A stretch of 64,000 nt of DNA from Cyclobacterium qasimii M12-11B (GCF_000427295.1 NZ_ATNM01000029.1:49290-113289), one strand, 5' to 3'; counted from the stretch's first letter, positions 19,227 through 29,480 are shown. The notes: generated by a model from the letters alone, not told the origin. Numbers and translations are program-made.

Positions 19227-19906
19227 TTGTTTTGGAATGTTTGCGAATTAAATCCCCCTTTGTCCCCCTTTAAAAGAAAGGGGGATTTGTGCTTTCAGGA
19301 CTAACGAGTTCGTAGCTGATTTTGCATTTTCTCAGCCGGTTTCAATGCCACTAAATCAGCATTAAATCCCCAATTCCGCAACTCCCCCTTGAAGGGGGCC
19401 AGGGGGATTTATACGCGAATGGGATGTTACCTCAAGCTGGAAATTTAGAATGTTTACGTAAGAAATCATCCCTCCTCCCGGTGGCTGAGCGGAGCCGAAG
19501 CCTTAGGGGGCGTAACCGATCCACCTACCCCTTCGACTACGCTCAGGGTCCGGTATAGCAAGCCAATTCTTTGAGTAATCTCCCTTTACGTTGGGGTCAG
19601 TTTTTTTTACTTAAACCATAAGTCAACTATAGTTCCTAAACCATAATCAGCAAACTTTTTATGATGAGTCAACTCCCCCAGGGGGCCAGGGGGATTTATA
19701 AGTGATTGTAAACCTATACCAGTATTTAAACAATAATCTGTAAACTTTTTTTAGGATGAGTCCTACTATTTCAAGCTGGCATTTTAGAATATTTGCGTAA
19801 TAAATCCCCCTTTGTCCCCCTTTAAAAGAAAGGGGGATTTGTTCTTTCAGGACTGACGAGTCGAAAAACGAGCCATTTCGAATTGAAACCAAGGGTTTTA
19901 GCAGAC
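19227..19906. repeat. Intergenic region with duplicated C-rich hairpins
   Basis: Two nearly identical hairpins AAATCCCCCTTT / AAAGGGGGATTT lie at 19250-19288 and 19802-19840, each inside the same longer phrase (AGAATxTTTGCG before, CTTTCAGGACTxACGAG after). Two more C-rich motifs, CCCCCTTGAAGGGGGCCAGG near 19384 and CCCCCAGGGGGCCAGGGGG near 19676, lie between them, and a CCCTTCGACTACGCTCAGGG motif near 19529. The first hairpin may terminate the SLC12-type gene; the second faces the end of the NRAMP-like gene. No gene is seen. Confidence 0.65.
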
Positions 19907-21157
19907 CTATTTAAACCAATTGAAATATATAAGCACAAAAGAAAAGAGGAAAAGGAAGCCAATGCCGGCAATGGAGAGCCAGCGCATGGCCTTGCCAGGT
20001 TGCTGTTCCTTTGTAAGGTGATGACTGAAAATCAACTTGTAATTAAGAATGGCAATTACTGGTGCAATTAGGAAAGAAATGGTAGTGGCCAGACCAATAA
20101 GTTGGTTAAAAGAAGCCATGAAAAAACCAATAACCAGCATTCCACCAAGGGTAATTAATACCAGCCACATCAAGTAATCTGATTTCTTTTCCTCTTGATT
20201 GCGCATCACAGCAATGACCCTGGCTGTGGAGCGGGCATAGCCATCCATTACCCCGATACAAGTGCCTAGCATGATGGAAAAACCAGCTGCAGCTATGATC
20301 AAGAATGTCCAGGAACCCAATTGAGCAGCATATAGATTGACAACTCCAGTGGCGAAAGCGACATTGTTATCGGGCAGAATGTTTCCGGTGTTGAAAAGCA
20401 GGAAAGCACCAAGCACCACGAAGCAAATGGACAAGATTCCTGAAAGCCAATAACCAATATTGAATTCAAAAACCGATTCTTTCACCGTAGGTGTATAGCC
20501 ACTTTGCTTGCTTCTCGCAATGGTCCAGAGGCTGTTCCAGGTGGAGGAGTCTATGGCTGCTGGCATCCAGCCCATCAAGGCAATTACAAATGGCAGGGAT
20601 TGAGGCGTTAGCTGTGCGAAAATGGAATAGTTCTGTACTGGGACTTTAGGGCCATTGGCAAGGGCGATAAAGAAAGCCAATAGTGTGCTGACAAACATAA
20701 AGCTCCCGATGATCTTGATGCCCGAATCGAGTAGGGAATACCTTCCCAACGCAAGGAATAGAAAAGAAAAAAGTAATAATAGAATAGAAGGGGCAAAGAA
20801 ATAGGCTGGGGCCAATTGGATATTGAATAAGTTTTGTAAAAAACCGGCAGCCACCAGACTTACGGCCGCATTCACAAAGAACATGGAGACAAGGTTTATG
20901 CCAAGGAACAAGCGGGAAAACCAAGGGTTGATCTTCTGGTACCCATCTATCAGGGATTCCCCAGTGGCCGCTGCATACCTGGAGCCAAACTCAAAGAACG
21001 GCCACTTGAAGAGATTGGCAGCAATAATAAAACCCACCAAGCCAAAGCCATATTCAGCACCTGCTCTGGTGCTTTGCACCAAATGAGAAACGCCAATGGC
21101 TGTGCTGGCAAAGAGAATGCCCGGGCCTAATGTCTGTAAAAAGTGTTTTATGTTCAA
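19907..21157 (-). CDS. NRAMP-like membrane transporter lacking the DPGN metal motif
   Basis: 416 residues with about 11 membrane helices. LGPGILFASTAIGVSHLVQS is the first helix of the NRAMP superfamily, but where true NRAMPs have DPGN it reads GVSH, and helix 6 has MGWMPAA where NRAMPs have AxxMPH. It is therefore in the family by fold, yet its substrate may not be Mn2+ or Fe2+. It follows the Ldh-family gene by only 15 bases on the same strand, so the two are probably co-transcribed, which hints at transport of the dehydrogenase substrate or its cofactor metal. That link is inference. Confidence 0.8.
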   Translation of the reverse strand: MNIKHFLQTLGPGILFASTAIGVSHLVQSTRAGAEYGFGLVGFIIAANLFKWPFFEFGSRYAAATGESLIDGYQKINPWFSRLFLGINLVSMFFVNAAVSLVAAGFLQNLFNIQLAPAYFFAPSILLLLFSFLFLALGRYSLLDSGIKIIGSFMFVSTLLAFFIALANGPKVPVQNYSIFAQLTPQSLPFVIALMGWMPAAIDSSTWNSLWTIARSKQSGYTPTVKESVFEFNIGYWLSGILSICFVVLGAFLLFNTGNILPDNNVAFATGVVNLYAAQLGSWTFLIIAAAGFSIMLGTCIGVMDGYARSTARVIAVMRNQEEKKSDYLMWLVLITLGGMLVIGFFMASFNQLIGLATTISFLIAPVIAILNYKLIFSHHLTKEQQPGKAMRWLSIAGIGFLFLFSFVLIYFNWFK

Positions 21158-21172
21158 TTGAAATTCGATGGA

Positions 21173-22245
21173 TTATTCCCAGTCAACACCCAGTTTATCA
21201 CCCAGGGCACGTAGATCATCTACAACTGCTGTAAGTAAAGGAATGCCATTGGCTCTTCTTTCTGCTTCAAGTTCACGTTCAGGATCTCCTGGAATCAATA
21301 CTTTTTCATGTCCCTCTATAGGCGTTGCTTCTCTAAATCTGCCTATCCAGTTGTCCATGTGTGCTTTGAATTCATCTGCAGGTCTGAAAGCATCTACACG
21401 CATTGCACCAAAGAAATGTCCTAAACCTTCTCCTACAGGATTAGGATGTGGTTCTAAAAATGCAACGAAAGGAGGTACCCAAGGACCATAATTGGCTCCG
21501 GATAGCACTGCCGAAAATATATCTACAACAGCACCCAGGCCATAGCCTTTCTGTGAGCCGTGTTCCCTGTCACCTCCTAAGGGTAAAAGTGCACCCCCGT
21601 CTTTTACGCCCAATGGATCTGTCGTCGATTTTCCATCCTTGTCCTGGATCCAACCGGCAGGAGCCTGTTCTTTTTTCTTTGCAAGATTTCCAATTTGCCA
21701 TTGGCCGCAGTGGTGGTTGCCATGTCCAGCACAAATGGCGGCTGGTCTTTAGCAGGAATGGCCACCGAAATTGGGTTGGTGCCCAGAAGGCGCTCTTTTG
21801 AAAAAGTAGGGCTTACCAAAGGACTTGCATTAGTAAGCGAAATGCCGATCATGTCATGTTGCAATGCCTGCATGGCATGGACTCCCGCAATACCATAATG
21901 ATTTGAATTTTTGACTGACACCCATCCGGTTCCTGCTATTTTGGCTTTCTCGATGGCCACTTTCATGGCAAAGGGAGCAACTACCAAGCCTAATCCAGCA
22001 TCACCGTCTACCACAGCGGTACTTGGTGTTTCATGCACTACCCGAACATTAGGCGTCGGATTTATCCTTCCGGCTTCCCATAATCTGACATAACCCGATA
22101 ATCGGGCTACACCATGGGAGTCAACTCCGCGAAGATCTGCGGAGAGCAGTACCGAAGCAGCCGTTTTCGCATCAGCTTCAGGGCAGCCTATTTTTTGTAA
22201 AACGGCAATAGTAAATGTTTCTAATTGATGGTGTGTGAAATTCAT
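21173..22245 (-). pseudogene. Ldh/Mdh-family NAD(P)-dependent 2-oxoacid dehydrogenase, frameshifted
   Basis: Restored length is 357 residues, normal for the malate/L-lactate/ureidoglycolate dehydrogenase family (not the Rossmann type). ATG at 22245 begins MNFTHHQLETFTIAVL; the longer start at 22287 is unlikely. DLRGVDSHGVARL, VSVKNSNHYGIAG (catalytic His) and FVLDMATTTAANGKLE are family blocks. After LQRKK the frame is lost; adding one base to the T6 run at 21671-21676 (A on the coding strand) restores EQAPAGWIQDKDGK and the C-terminal half ending LGVDWE. It is first gene of a likely pair with the NRAMP-like transporter. Confidence 0.88.
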
Positions 22246-22320
22246 TTTTGGACAAGGAATTGGGTGATCGATGGTACAAAAATGCAAAAAGTTAATGCGT
22301 ATTGGAAGTACTTCTTTAAT

Positions 22321-23286
22321 TTATTGCGAAGTGGCGAAGCTGGAATTCTTTTTCTCAGCCACTTTTAACATGGCTTCTGAAACGGCACCTTCCTTTAAAG
22401 AGTAGGTAGAACAAATCAGTTGATCAGTTTGAACATGTTGGGTTATAAAGCGAATCAGGCAGGAGGCCACCACTATCATGTCCACTCTCATTGGGATCAT
22501 GCCAGGAATTTTGAGTCTTTTTGCTTTGTCCAGGAGCAACAGGTCTGTAGCAATTGCTTCAAAAGCTGTAACAGGTAAAAAATGTTTGATTATTTTTCTA
22601 TCTTTTTTCTTTCCTTCTGTGGCCAGGTACATGTCTGTCAAGGTGTCAAATGTACCCGAAGCGCCTATAAGTTGTTGGGGTGCATGTTCTTTTATGGCCT
22701 TGGTAAGGGGGAGAAGTTTTTGGGATAAATAGGCATAAAGCTTCTCCACTTCTTCTGGTAAAATGGGGTCGTGATAATGAAACAGGTCCAGCAGTCTTTG
22801 GCCACCTATTTCAAAACTACCTTTCCAGAGTATTTCTTCTTCATTGCCAATTATGAATTCTACAGAGCCTCCTCCAATGTCCATCATCAGGGCATTTTCG
22901 GGATTTAGGCAGCCACTTAGGCGAATGCCCTTGTAAATCAACTCTGCTTCCCTTTCACCATCTATGATCTGGGCTTCAATTCCGATTTGTTGTTTTATCT
23001 TCTTGATAAAGTCAAGCCCATTGTCTGCATTCCTGACGGCACTTGTGGCAAAGGTGAAAATTCGGGAAATGTCTTCTCCTTTTATGAGGTTTTGAAAATG
23101 CTGAAGGGTATGAAGCCCTCTTTTTTCTGCTTCTGGGAGGATGATATTTTGGTTGATTCCTCCCTGGCCGATTTTCACAGGTACTTTTTCCTGGTAAATA
23201 ACCTCAAAACCATTGCTGTCAAATGCTATCATTAGCAAATGAAAGGTATTGGTACCCATGTCGATGACTGCCGCCTTTTTCTTCAT
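22321..23286 (-). CDS. Ppx/GppA family phosphatase
   Basis: 321 residues, the short single-module form (ASKHA fold only, no C-terminal HD domain). The phosphate loops AVIDMGTNTFHLLM (about 5-18), TSAVRNADNG, IDGEREAELIY and MDIGGGSVEFII, and the late IGASGTFDTL are all present. It hydrolyses exopolyphosphate or (p)ppGpp-type phosphates in the cytoplasm, linking to the stringent response. It ends 75 bases before the Ldh-family start on the same strand, so read-through into that gene is possible. Confidence 0.92.
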   Translation of the reverse strand: MKKKAAVIDMGTNTFHLLMIAFDSNGFEVIYQEKVPVKIGQGGINQNIILPEAEKRGLHTLQHFQNLIKGEDISRIFTFATSAVRNADNGLDFIKKIKQQIGIEAQIIDGEREAELIYKGIRLSGCLNPENALMMDIGGGSVEFIIGNEEEILWKGSFEIGGQRLLDLFHYHDPILPEEVEKLYAYLSQKLLPLTKAIKEHAPQQLIGASGTFDTLTDMYLATEGKKKDRKIIKHFLPVTAFEAIATDLLLLDKAKRLKIPGMIPMRVDMIVVASCLIRFITQHVQTDQLICSTYSLKEGAVSEAMLKVAEKKNSSFATSQ

Positions 23287-23582
23287 AAAACCTGGCTTTC
23301 AAAAGTTTGTGCGAATATATAAAGTTTATCTAAAAATGTTGACAGCAAGTGATTTTATATTCAAAAAAATGAGGTTAAAAGCAACTCTAATAAACTTCAA
23401 ACTTTGAATAGTAATAAATTATAATTTTTTAACCCTGTTTATGAAAACTGAATCAGGGGTTTTTAATGGAGATGAAAATTGGCAGTACAAAAGGAGATGA
23501 GGTTAATTTTAGTGTAGGAACAGGCACGACAATTGCATTTAACTTCATGAAAAAAACGTACTGACCCAATAATTATACAAAT

Positions 23583-24119
23583 ATGAAAATTAGAGCATTG
23601 ATGTACATACTATCAACCGGCCTTATTATGATGGGACTTTTCTCTTGTGCTACAATACCTAAAGGAGCAGAAGCAGTTAAACCTTTTGATAAAGAAAAAT
23701 ACCTGGGTAAGTGGTATGAGATAGCCCGCTTCGATTTTAAGTTTGAGAGAAATTTGAATAACACCACGGCGACCTATTCCTTGAATGACAATGGGACCAT
23801 TAAGGTGGACAATCAAGGATACAATACCAAAAAAGAAGAGTGGACCCAAGCGATAGGTAAAGCTAAATTTGTAGATGATGATGATGATGTCGCCAAGCTC
23901 AAAGTCTCATTCTTTGGTCCATTTTATTCTGGATACAATGTGGTCGCCATTGACAAAGACTACAAGTACGCTTTGGTTGCTGGGAAAAGCTTGGATTACC
24001 TTTGGATCCTATCCAGGGAGACCCAAATCCCGGAAAAGGTAAAGAATGAATATCTCAAAATTGCCGAAGAGATTGGTTACAATACATCCGAACTGCTTTG
24101 GATTGAACATAACAAGTAG
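23583..24119 (+). CDS. blc: Bacterial lipocalin (Blc-like lipoprotein)
   Basis: 178 residues. The signal ends LFSCAT (lipobox, Cys22). The lipocalin first motif GKWYEIARFDFKFER, then NNTTATYSLNDNG and KVSFFGPFYSGYNVVAID, and the final YLWILSRETQIP are all in order. It binds fatty acids or lysophospholipids at the outer membrane and helps envelope repair under stress. It is a single gene; MscS follows 170 bases downstream on the same strand, perhaps under shared stress control. Confidence 0.93.
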   Translation: MKIRALMYILSTGLIMMGLFSCATIPKGAEAVKPFDKEKYLGKWYEIARFDFKFERNLNNTTATYSLNDNGTIKVDNQGYNTKKEEWTQAIGKAKFVDDDDDVAKLKVSFFGPFYSGYNVVAIDKDYKYALVAGKSLDYLWILSRETQIPEKVKNEYLKIAEEIGYNTSELLWIEHNK

Positions 24120-24289
24120 AATGAATACTTCAGGGTCTTAGTAATGAGCATGGTTTAGCCATGGAAGGGCTTGAAACAATATTTAGCAAAAGCAGTTAGG
24201 AATAAGTAGATTCTGATTAAATACATTAAAATTAGGGAAGTGAGGGGATGAAGATTTAAAATCATTTTAGAGTTACACATAGAAAGACC

Positions 24290-25237
24290 ATGGAAATTAA
24301 TAAATACTATGATATTGTTGTTCAGAAATTAATTGGTTGGTCGGAGTTGTTGGTTAAAATGCTACCCAACTTTGTGTTAGCAGTTGTGGTACTCATAGCC
24401 TTTTTTTTTGCTGGCAGATTAGTTAGAAATCTTAGCGTTAAACTGCTGGATAGGGCAATAAAGAATAAATCTCTTTCTTCTATAATTTCAAAAGTCATCT
24501 ACATAATAGTACTGACCATCGGTGCTTTTGCGGCTTTAACATTATTAGACCTTGATAAGACAGTTTCTTCCTTACTTGCCGGTGCAGGTATTATTGGTTT
24601 GGCACTGGGTTTTGCCTTTCAGGATATTGCTACCAATTTTATAGCAGGTTTTTTTATGGCCATCAAACGCCCATTTAAAATTGGGCAAGTGATTCATTGT
24701 GAGGGATACAGCGGTATAATTAAACATATTGGCATACGTACGACAGAGCTGGCCTCATTTCAGGGGCAAGAAGTGATCATTCCCAATAAAATGCTTTTTC
24801 AAAACCCTTTGGTAAATGATTCGGAAAACACCTATAAAAGAATAGACCTGAATGTAGGGGTGTCTTATGGCGAGGATTTGGAACGTGTAAGGGATATCGC
24901 TATTGAATCTGTAAAAAACCTTCCAAATATTAATAAAGACAAAGACATTGATTTGGTCTATTTAGCCTTTGGTAGTAGCTCTATTGATTTTAGAATTATG
25001 ATTTGGGTAGCATTTAAAAGTCAACTGGAATTCTTGAAAAGTCAAAGCGAGGCGATTATAGCCATCAAAAAAGCGTTTGATAAAGAAGACATCATGATTC
25101 CATTCCCAATCCGAACATTGGATTTTGGAATCAAGGGCGGTGAAAAGTTGAATGAGGTTTTTCCACAAGAAAAAATGCAAGCCAATTCAGGAGGAGAGGG
25201 CAATCAAAAGCCTCAAGACACTCAAAGCTGTCAATAG
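24290..25237 (+). CDS. mscS: MscS-type small-conductance mechanosensitive channel
   Basis: 315 residues. Three helices lie at about 20-43, 64-85 and 92-128. The third (AGAGIIGLALGFAFQDIATN, then FIAGFFMAIKRPFKIG) is the Gly/Ala-rich pore helix of MscS. The beta domain follows with VIIPNKMLFQNPLVN. It opens under membrane tension to release solutes on osmotic downshift. The C-terminal 25 residues are polar and probably disordered. Confidence 0.93.
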   Translation: MEINKYYDIVVQKLIGWSELLVKMLPNFVLAVVVLIAFFFAGRLVRNLSVKLLDRAIKNKSLSSIISKVIYIIVLTIGAFAALTLLDLDKTVSSLLAGAGIIGLALGFAFQDIATNFIAGFFMAIKRPFKIGQVIHCEGYSGIIKHIGIRTTELASFQGQEVIIPNKMLFQNPLVNDSENTYKRIDLNVGVSYGEDLERVRDIAIESVKNLPNINKDKDIDLVYLAFGSSSIDFRIMIWVAFKSQLEFLKSQSEAIIAIKKAFDKEDIMIPFPIRTLDFGIKGGEKLNEVFPQEKMQANSGGEGNQKPQDTQSCQ

Positions 25238-25633
25238 CATTTGAGAAGTATAAAGATTTTTTCAGGGAGATTTAGACGGAAACTTGCAATAGATGAATTA
25301 TTACTCACCTAAATCCCTCCATAAATTCTATTTTTTTGTTGCTTTAGCCCTAGTGGTTTTATACCGGTATTTTTAAATAGTAGGATCAGCGGGATTACTC
25401 TAGTCAAGTCAATAATCCATTGAGACTAAGAAATTTACGCGCATAAGGTAAAAGATTCTTTTAAAAATCATAAAAACTCAATTGGATTATAGTATTGTTG
25501 TAGGATGGATAAAATACAAGGTGCATTTTACCAATAAGTTGAGTGTCACGCCAGTGAAGAGATAGAAGCGTGTTACTTTACCTTCCTATACACCCACCAG
25601 GCAAGTCAATAGGGTGTTAAAAATGAGAAAATT
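25238..25633. other. Intergenic, 396 bases, nothing recognised
   Basis: No ORF, repeat of the families above, or strong hairpin is seen. It should hold the promoter of the propeller lipoprotein gene at 25634, but no clear TAnnTTTG element was found. Confidence 0.4.
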
Positions 25634-26686
25634 ATGAAATACCTATTTGGTTTCTTCTTCCTATTTGTTTTTTGCACTTCCTGTCAAAATCAAGACAAAA
25701 CGGAGTCCCTGAAAAATGATGTCAAGTCCGAAACCAAAAAAGAGGTAATCACTTCGCAAGGCCCTCAAGGTATCACGCGTACGATCATTCAAGACAGAAA
25801 GGGTGATATTTGGATAGCTGCATTTGATGGAGTTTTTCGGTTCGATGGAAAGTCTTTTACCAATATTACCAGTGAGGTAAGTTCGGCTCGCTTCTTTTCT
25901 GCTTTAGAAGATAGTAAGGGCAATTTGTGGTTCGGCACTATTGGATCAGGTGTTTACTTTTACGATGGTAAAACCTTTCAAAATTTCACTACCAAGGAGG
26001 GCCTTGTTAATAATGAAATTGGCAGTATTTATGAAGACAGGAAAGGGGATATTTGGTTCGGTGCCAATGGTGGAGCAAGCCGCTTTGATGGGGAATCATT
26101 TAGAAATTATATGATGAAAGGAGATTCTATGAATGAAGTGGAGCCAGGAAAAACCTTTCCAGACCTTAAGCGAAACCCTAATGAAGTCACTTCTATAATT
26201 GAAGACAGGTCAGGAAAATTCTGGTTTGGTACAAGAGGGAATACCTTCGTTTATGATGGGGAAATATTTACAGTTTTAAGGGATAAGGGCGAGCCGTTTA
26301 TCAATGTTCGATCCATAATTGAAGACAATAAAGGTAATGTCTGGCTGGGTAGCCAATTTGGCCTTTGGCGCTATGATGGCAGTACATTTACCAACATCAC
26401 TCAGAATGGCGTAAGTTACGTCTACAAAGGTAAAGATGGTGACATTTGGACGAGTTCATCAACTGACCGGGGTTGGATGCTTTCCAATTATGAAGAAAAA
26501 TCCTTGCTCAATAATAAACCCATAGTAAAAGAAATTAATCCCAATAAAGGCAAAATGCTTTTTGGGATTTTAGAAGCAAACGATGGAAGCATTTGGTTTG
26601 GTGCTGATGGGGCTTATCGATATGATGGAAATACCATTGTCGATTCAGACGGCAAAGTGGTTGGGGATAACTGGACTACTCGATGA
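25634..26686 (+). CDS. Two-component-regulator-type propeller lipoprotein
   Basis: 350 residues. The signal MKYLFGFFFLFVFCTSC gives a lipid-anchored Cys17. The mature protein is made of about seven repeats of D-x-KGDIW-FG-x-G-V-x-RFDGKSFTNIT type, the Reg_prop beta-propeller found as the sensor half of hybrid two-component systems. Here no membrane or kinase part follows, so it is a stand-alone propeller exposed on the cell surface or in the periplasm. Ligand unknown. It is followed by a strong hairpin at 26725-26764. Confidence 0.88.
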   Translation: MKYLFGFFFLFVFCTSCQNQDKTESLKNDVKSETKKEVITSQGPQGITRTIIQDRKGDIWIAAFDGVFRFDGKSFTNITSEVSSARFFSALEDSKGNLWFGTIGSGVYFYDGKTFQNFTTKEGLVNNEIGSIYEDRKGDIWFGANGGASRFDGESFRNYMMKGDSMNEVEPGKTFPDLKRNPNEVTSIIEDRSGKFWFGTRGNTFVYDGEIFTVLRDKGEPFINVRSIIEDNKGNVWLGSQFGLWRYDGSTFTNITQNGVSYVYKGKDGDIWTSSSTDRGWMLSNYEEKSLLNNKPIVKEINPNKGKMLFGILEANDGSIWFGADGAYRYDGNTIVDSDGKVVGDNWTTR

Positions 26687-26724
26687 TTTAAAGTTGACAA
26701 AGAAAAGAGTTCATTCCTGAACAG

Positions 26725-26764
26725 CTTGCTGGCTTTGCCTTTTGCGCAAGGCACAGCCAGCAAG
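26725..26764 (+). terminator. Strong hairpin after the propeller gene
   Basis: CTTGCTGGCT (26725-26734) pairs with AGCCAGCAAG (26755-26764), and inside it TGCCTT pairs with AAGGCA. There is no U-run, so it may be a processing or pausing structure instead of an intrinsic terminator. Confidence 0.55.
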
Positions 26765-26836
26765 GCCTAGAGGTGCTTTAAGTGTGGCGTTAGTAGCTGG
26801 GAATAGTAAATTGTATAATTAATTTAAGTCAAAAGG

Positions 26837-28456
26837 ATGCAAAATTATTTAAAAATTTTAATAGTCGCATTACTCTTTAGCAGTTGTGAAAACAACAAAA
26901 CGTTAAACACAAATAGCGTTGAAGTAGACCAAACAACTATCGGCAATCACATGGAAAGGTTAGCTTCAGATGAATTTCTAGGCAGAAAACCATTTACTGA
27001 AGGGGAAGTAAAAACCGTTACTTATTTAAAGAATGAGTTTGAGGAATTGGGGCTTTTGCCAGGAAATGGAGGGAGTTATTTTCAAGATGTTCCAATGGTA
27101 GAAATCTCAGGTAAGCCCTCTGATAACATGAAGATTAGTGGCGAAAACATCAGTTTTGATTTAGCCTACTTAAAAGATTTTGTAGCCACCACAAATAAAA
27201 CAGTACCAAAAGTGAGCCTTGAAAACTCAGAACTTGTGTTTGCTGGTTATGGGATTGTTGCTCCCGAATATGGGTGGAATGATTATGAGGGCATTGACTG
27301 GAAAGGAAAAACAGCTGTTGTTTTAATCAATGATCCTGGCTTTAAATCGGCAGATTCAACATTGTTCAAAGGCAATGCAATGACTTATTATGGTCGTTGG
27401 ACTTATAAATATGAAGAAGCGGCAAGACAAGGTGCTGCTGGAGTAATTATTATTCATGAAACGGAACCGGCTTCTTATGGCTGGAATGTGATAGAATCTA
27501 GTTGGAGTGGCGCTAGATTGGTAATTGAAAGTGATTTGCCCCTTTTGGAAGTAGAATCCTGGATAAGTGCTGAAAGTACTCAAAAATTATTTGCTGCATC
27601 AGCCATGAAAGAGCAGGATTATAAAGCCATTGCCCACGATAAAAGTTTTCAACCTATTCCACTAAATTTAAGTGTTTCAGTTGGTATTGAGAATGAAATT
27701 AAAAAAGATGTATCTAAAAATGTAGTGGCGATGTTACCAGGCACTAGCCAAAAGGATGAATTCATTATCTATTCTGCACATTGGGATCATTTAGGCGTAG
27801 GCAAACCCGTAGATGGTGACTCCATTTACAATGGAGCGGTGGACAATGCTACAGGTACAGCTGGTTTATTGGCCATAGCAGAAGCATTTAAGAAGAGTAA
27901 ACCTACAAAGCGATCGGTTGTGTTTATCGCATTAACCGGGGAGGAACAGGGCTTATTAGGTTCGGCCTATTATGCTGCATACCCTATTTTCGATCCAAAT
28001 AAAACAGTTGCCAATATTAATATGGATGCACTTTTCAGTCCTGGGGAAATGAAAGATTTAACCATTACCGGGTATGGTCAGTCCGAAATGGATGAATATG
28101 CCAAAACAGCAGCGGAGGAACAAAACAGGTATATCATTCCAGATCCAGTGGCAGAAAAAGGATATTTCTTCAGGTCAGACCATTTTAATTTTGCTAAAAT
28201 TGGCATCCCTGCTTTGTATGCGAGCGGTGGTTATGAAGGATTCGACAACAGCATCGAAGAAATTAAGGCCTTCAATGGCTCCTATGAAGAATTTAAATAC
28301 CATCAGGTTGCAGATAATTACGATGCCAAGACCTTTGAATTAAGTGGTATAAGATTAGACCTACAGCTATTTTTTAATGTGGGATTGAGATTGGCTAATG
28401 AGAATTATTTCCCCAAATGGTATGATAGCAGTGAATTTAAAGCCGCAAGAAAATAA
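26837..28456 (+). CDS. M28 family metallopeptidase with PA domain, lipoprotein
   Basis: 539 residues. The signal ends LLFSSC (Cys17). A PA-type inserted domain lies at about 130-260 (ELVFAGYGIVAPEYGW, AAVVLIND-like). The M28 zinc site follows: IYSAHWDHLG (His/Asp), NGAVDNATGTAGLL (bridging Asp), LTGEEQGLLGS (Glu pair), NINMDA (Asp) and FRSDHFNFAKIG (His). It is an exported aminopeptidase or carboxypeptidase-like enzyme. Single gene; upstream region carries the hairpin of the previous gene. Confidence 0.93.
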   Translation: MQNYLKILIVALLFSSCENNKTLNTNSVEVDQTTIGNHMERLASDEFLGRKPFTEGEVKTVTYLKNEFEELGLLPGNGGSYFQDVPMVEISGKPSDNMKISGENISFDLAYLKDFVATTNKTVPKVSLENSELVFAGYGIVAPEYGWNDYEGIDWKGKTAVVLINDPGFKSADSTLFKGNAMTYYGRWTYKYEEAARQGAAGVIIIHETEPASYGWNVIESSWSGARLVIESDLPLLEVESWISAESTQKLFAASAMKEQDYKAIAHDKSFQPIPLNLSVSVGIENEIKKDVSKNVVAMLPGTSQKDEFIIYSAHWDHLGVGKPVDGDSIYNGAVDNATGTAGLLAIAEAFKKSKPTKRSVVFIALTGEEQGLLGSAYYAAYPIFDPNKTVANINMDALFSPGEMKDLTITGYGQSEMDEYAKTAAEEQNRYIIPDPVAEKGYFFRSDHFNFAKIGIPALYASGGYEGFDNSIEEIKAFNGSYEEFKYHQVADNYDAKTFELSGIRLDLQLFFNVGLRLANENYFPKWYDSSEFKAARK

Positions 28457-28675
28457 ATCATTACTATTGCCCATTCCATAAAATTCATTGTTGGCCTTAG
28501 CGGGTAGGATTACAAATTTAGCACAGTGGGTTATATAAGTTAAAAAGCGATGCTTGATAACCAAGAAACTGAATAAACGAATACAAGCATTTAAAAAGCA
28601 AACTGCAAACAGTATACCAAATCAATAATAGATATGGGCATACTATAGCGGGGACTTTACCTTTTAGAATAGTAA

Positions 28676-29164
28676 ATGATACACCTAATAGTCGGAAATA
28701 CGGGTTCTGGTAAAACAACCTACTCATCGGAATTAAAAAGAAAAACAACCGGAATAGTTTTTTCAATAGACAAGTGGAATAACACACTGTTTCTTGCTGA
28801 TAAAAAATCCAGCGATGGTCTGAGTTGGTTTCTTGAAAGAATTGATAGAGCTGAAAGAATGATAATGGAATTGGTGGAACAGTTGGAAAACGCAAAAACT
28901 GATTCTATTCTTGATCTGGGCCTATCAAAATTTGAACATAGGGAAAAATTCAGGGAATTTGCGCGTGAAAGAGGATATGAATTAAAAATTCATTTTTTGG
29001 ACATTCCTAAAGAAATACGGCTTAGCAGGGTAATGAAAAGGAATAGTGATAAAGGTGCCACTTTCGAATTTGAGGTAAGTGAAGAAGATTTTTCTTTTAT
29101 GGAAAGTTGGTTCGAGAAACCAGACGATAATGAAATGGTGGACGGAATTGTTATCACAGAATAA
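28676..29164 (+). CDS. Small P-loop ATPase/kinase (zeta-toxin or nucleotide-kinase-like)
   Basis: 162 residues, cytoplasmic. IVGNTGSGKTTYSSEL is the Walker A loop at about 6-15, IDKW the catalytic-aspartate position near residue 32, and ILDLGLSKFEHR a Walker B-like strand. RLSRVMKRNSDK is a lid with arginines. Such small proteins are usually annotated as AAA or kinase family proteins; some phosphorylate nucleotides, tRNA or antibiotics. The substrate cannot be assigned. It is not in an operon. Confidence 0.75.
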   Translation: MIHLIVGNTGSGKTTYSSELKRKTTGIVFSIDKWNNTLFLADKKSSDGLSWFLERIDRAERMIMELVEQLENAKTDSILDLGLSKFEHREKFREFARERGYELKIHFLDIPKEIRLSRVMKRNSDKGATFEFEVSEEDFSFMESWFEKPDDNEMVDGIVITE

Positions 29165-29480
29165 AAACAAGCTCCCAATAGGCAAGTATACTATCAGCTG
29201 TACCAGTCAGGATTGAAAACAAATGTTTAACCTTCGGCAAGCTCAGTGTATTGAAGGTGTAGGCAAAGCCAGCCTGATTTATTGTGGTTGTCATTGTAAG
29301 AAAATCCATGGCTTGCTATGGTGAATTATTATGCACAATAGGTGTTTTTTACCTTTAGCTTTAAATAAAATACAAATATTCCCCACCTACTGCTCCTGCC
29401 TTTTTTTATAATTTGTCATTAGTCTCAGGCTGTCAGGCCAATGAATTCATTATAGGGTTTTAGATAATATTAACATTTAA
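29165..29480. other. Intergenic, about 320 bases, before the MarR operator
   Basis: It holds a degenerate CCTTCGGCAAGCTCAGTG motif near 29231, related to the CCCTTCGACAGGCTCAGGG motif seen in the composite repeats. Nothing else is recognised. Confidence 0.4.

Noticed and set aside
28518..28895. Minus-strand ORF of 125 residues overlapping the small P-loop gene
   Set aside because: The + strand frame has a Walker A loop; the minus frame has no recognisable pattern.
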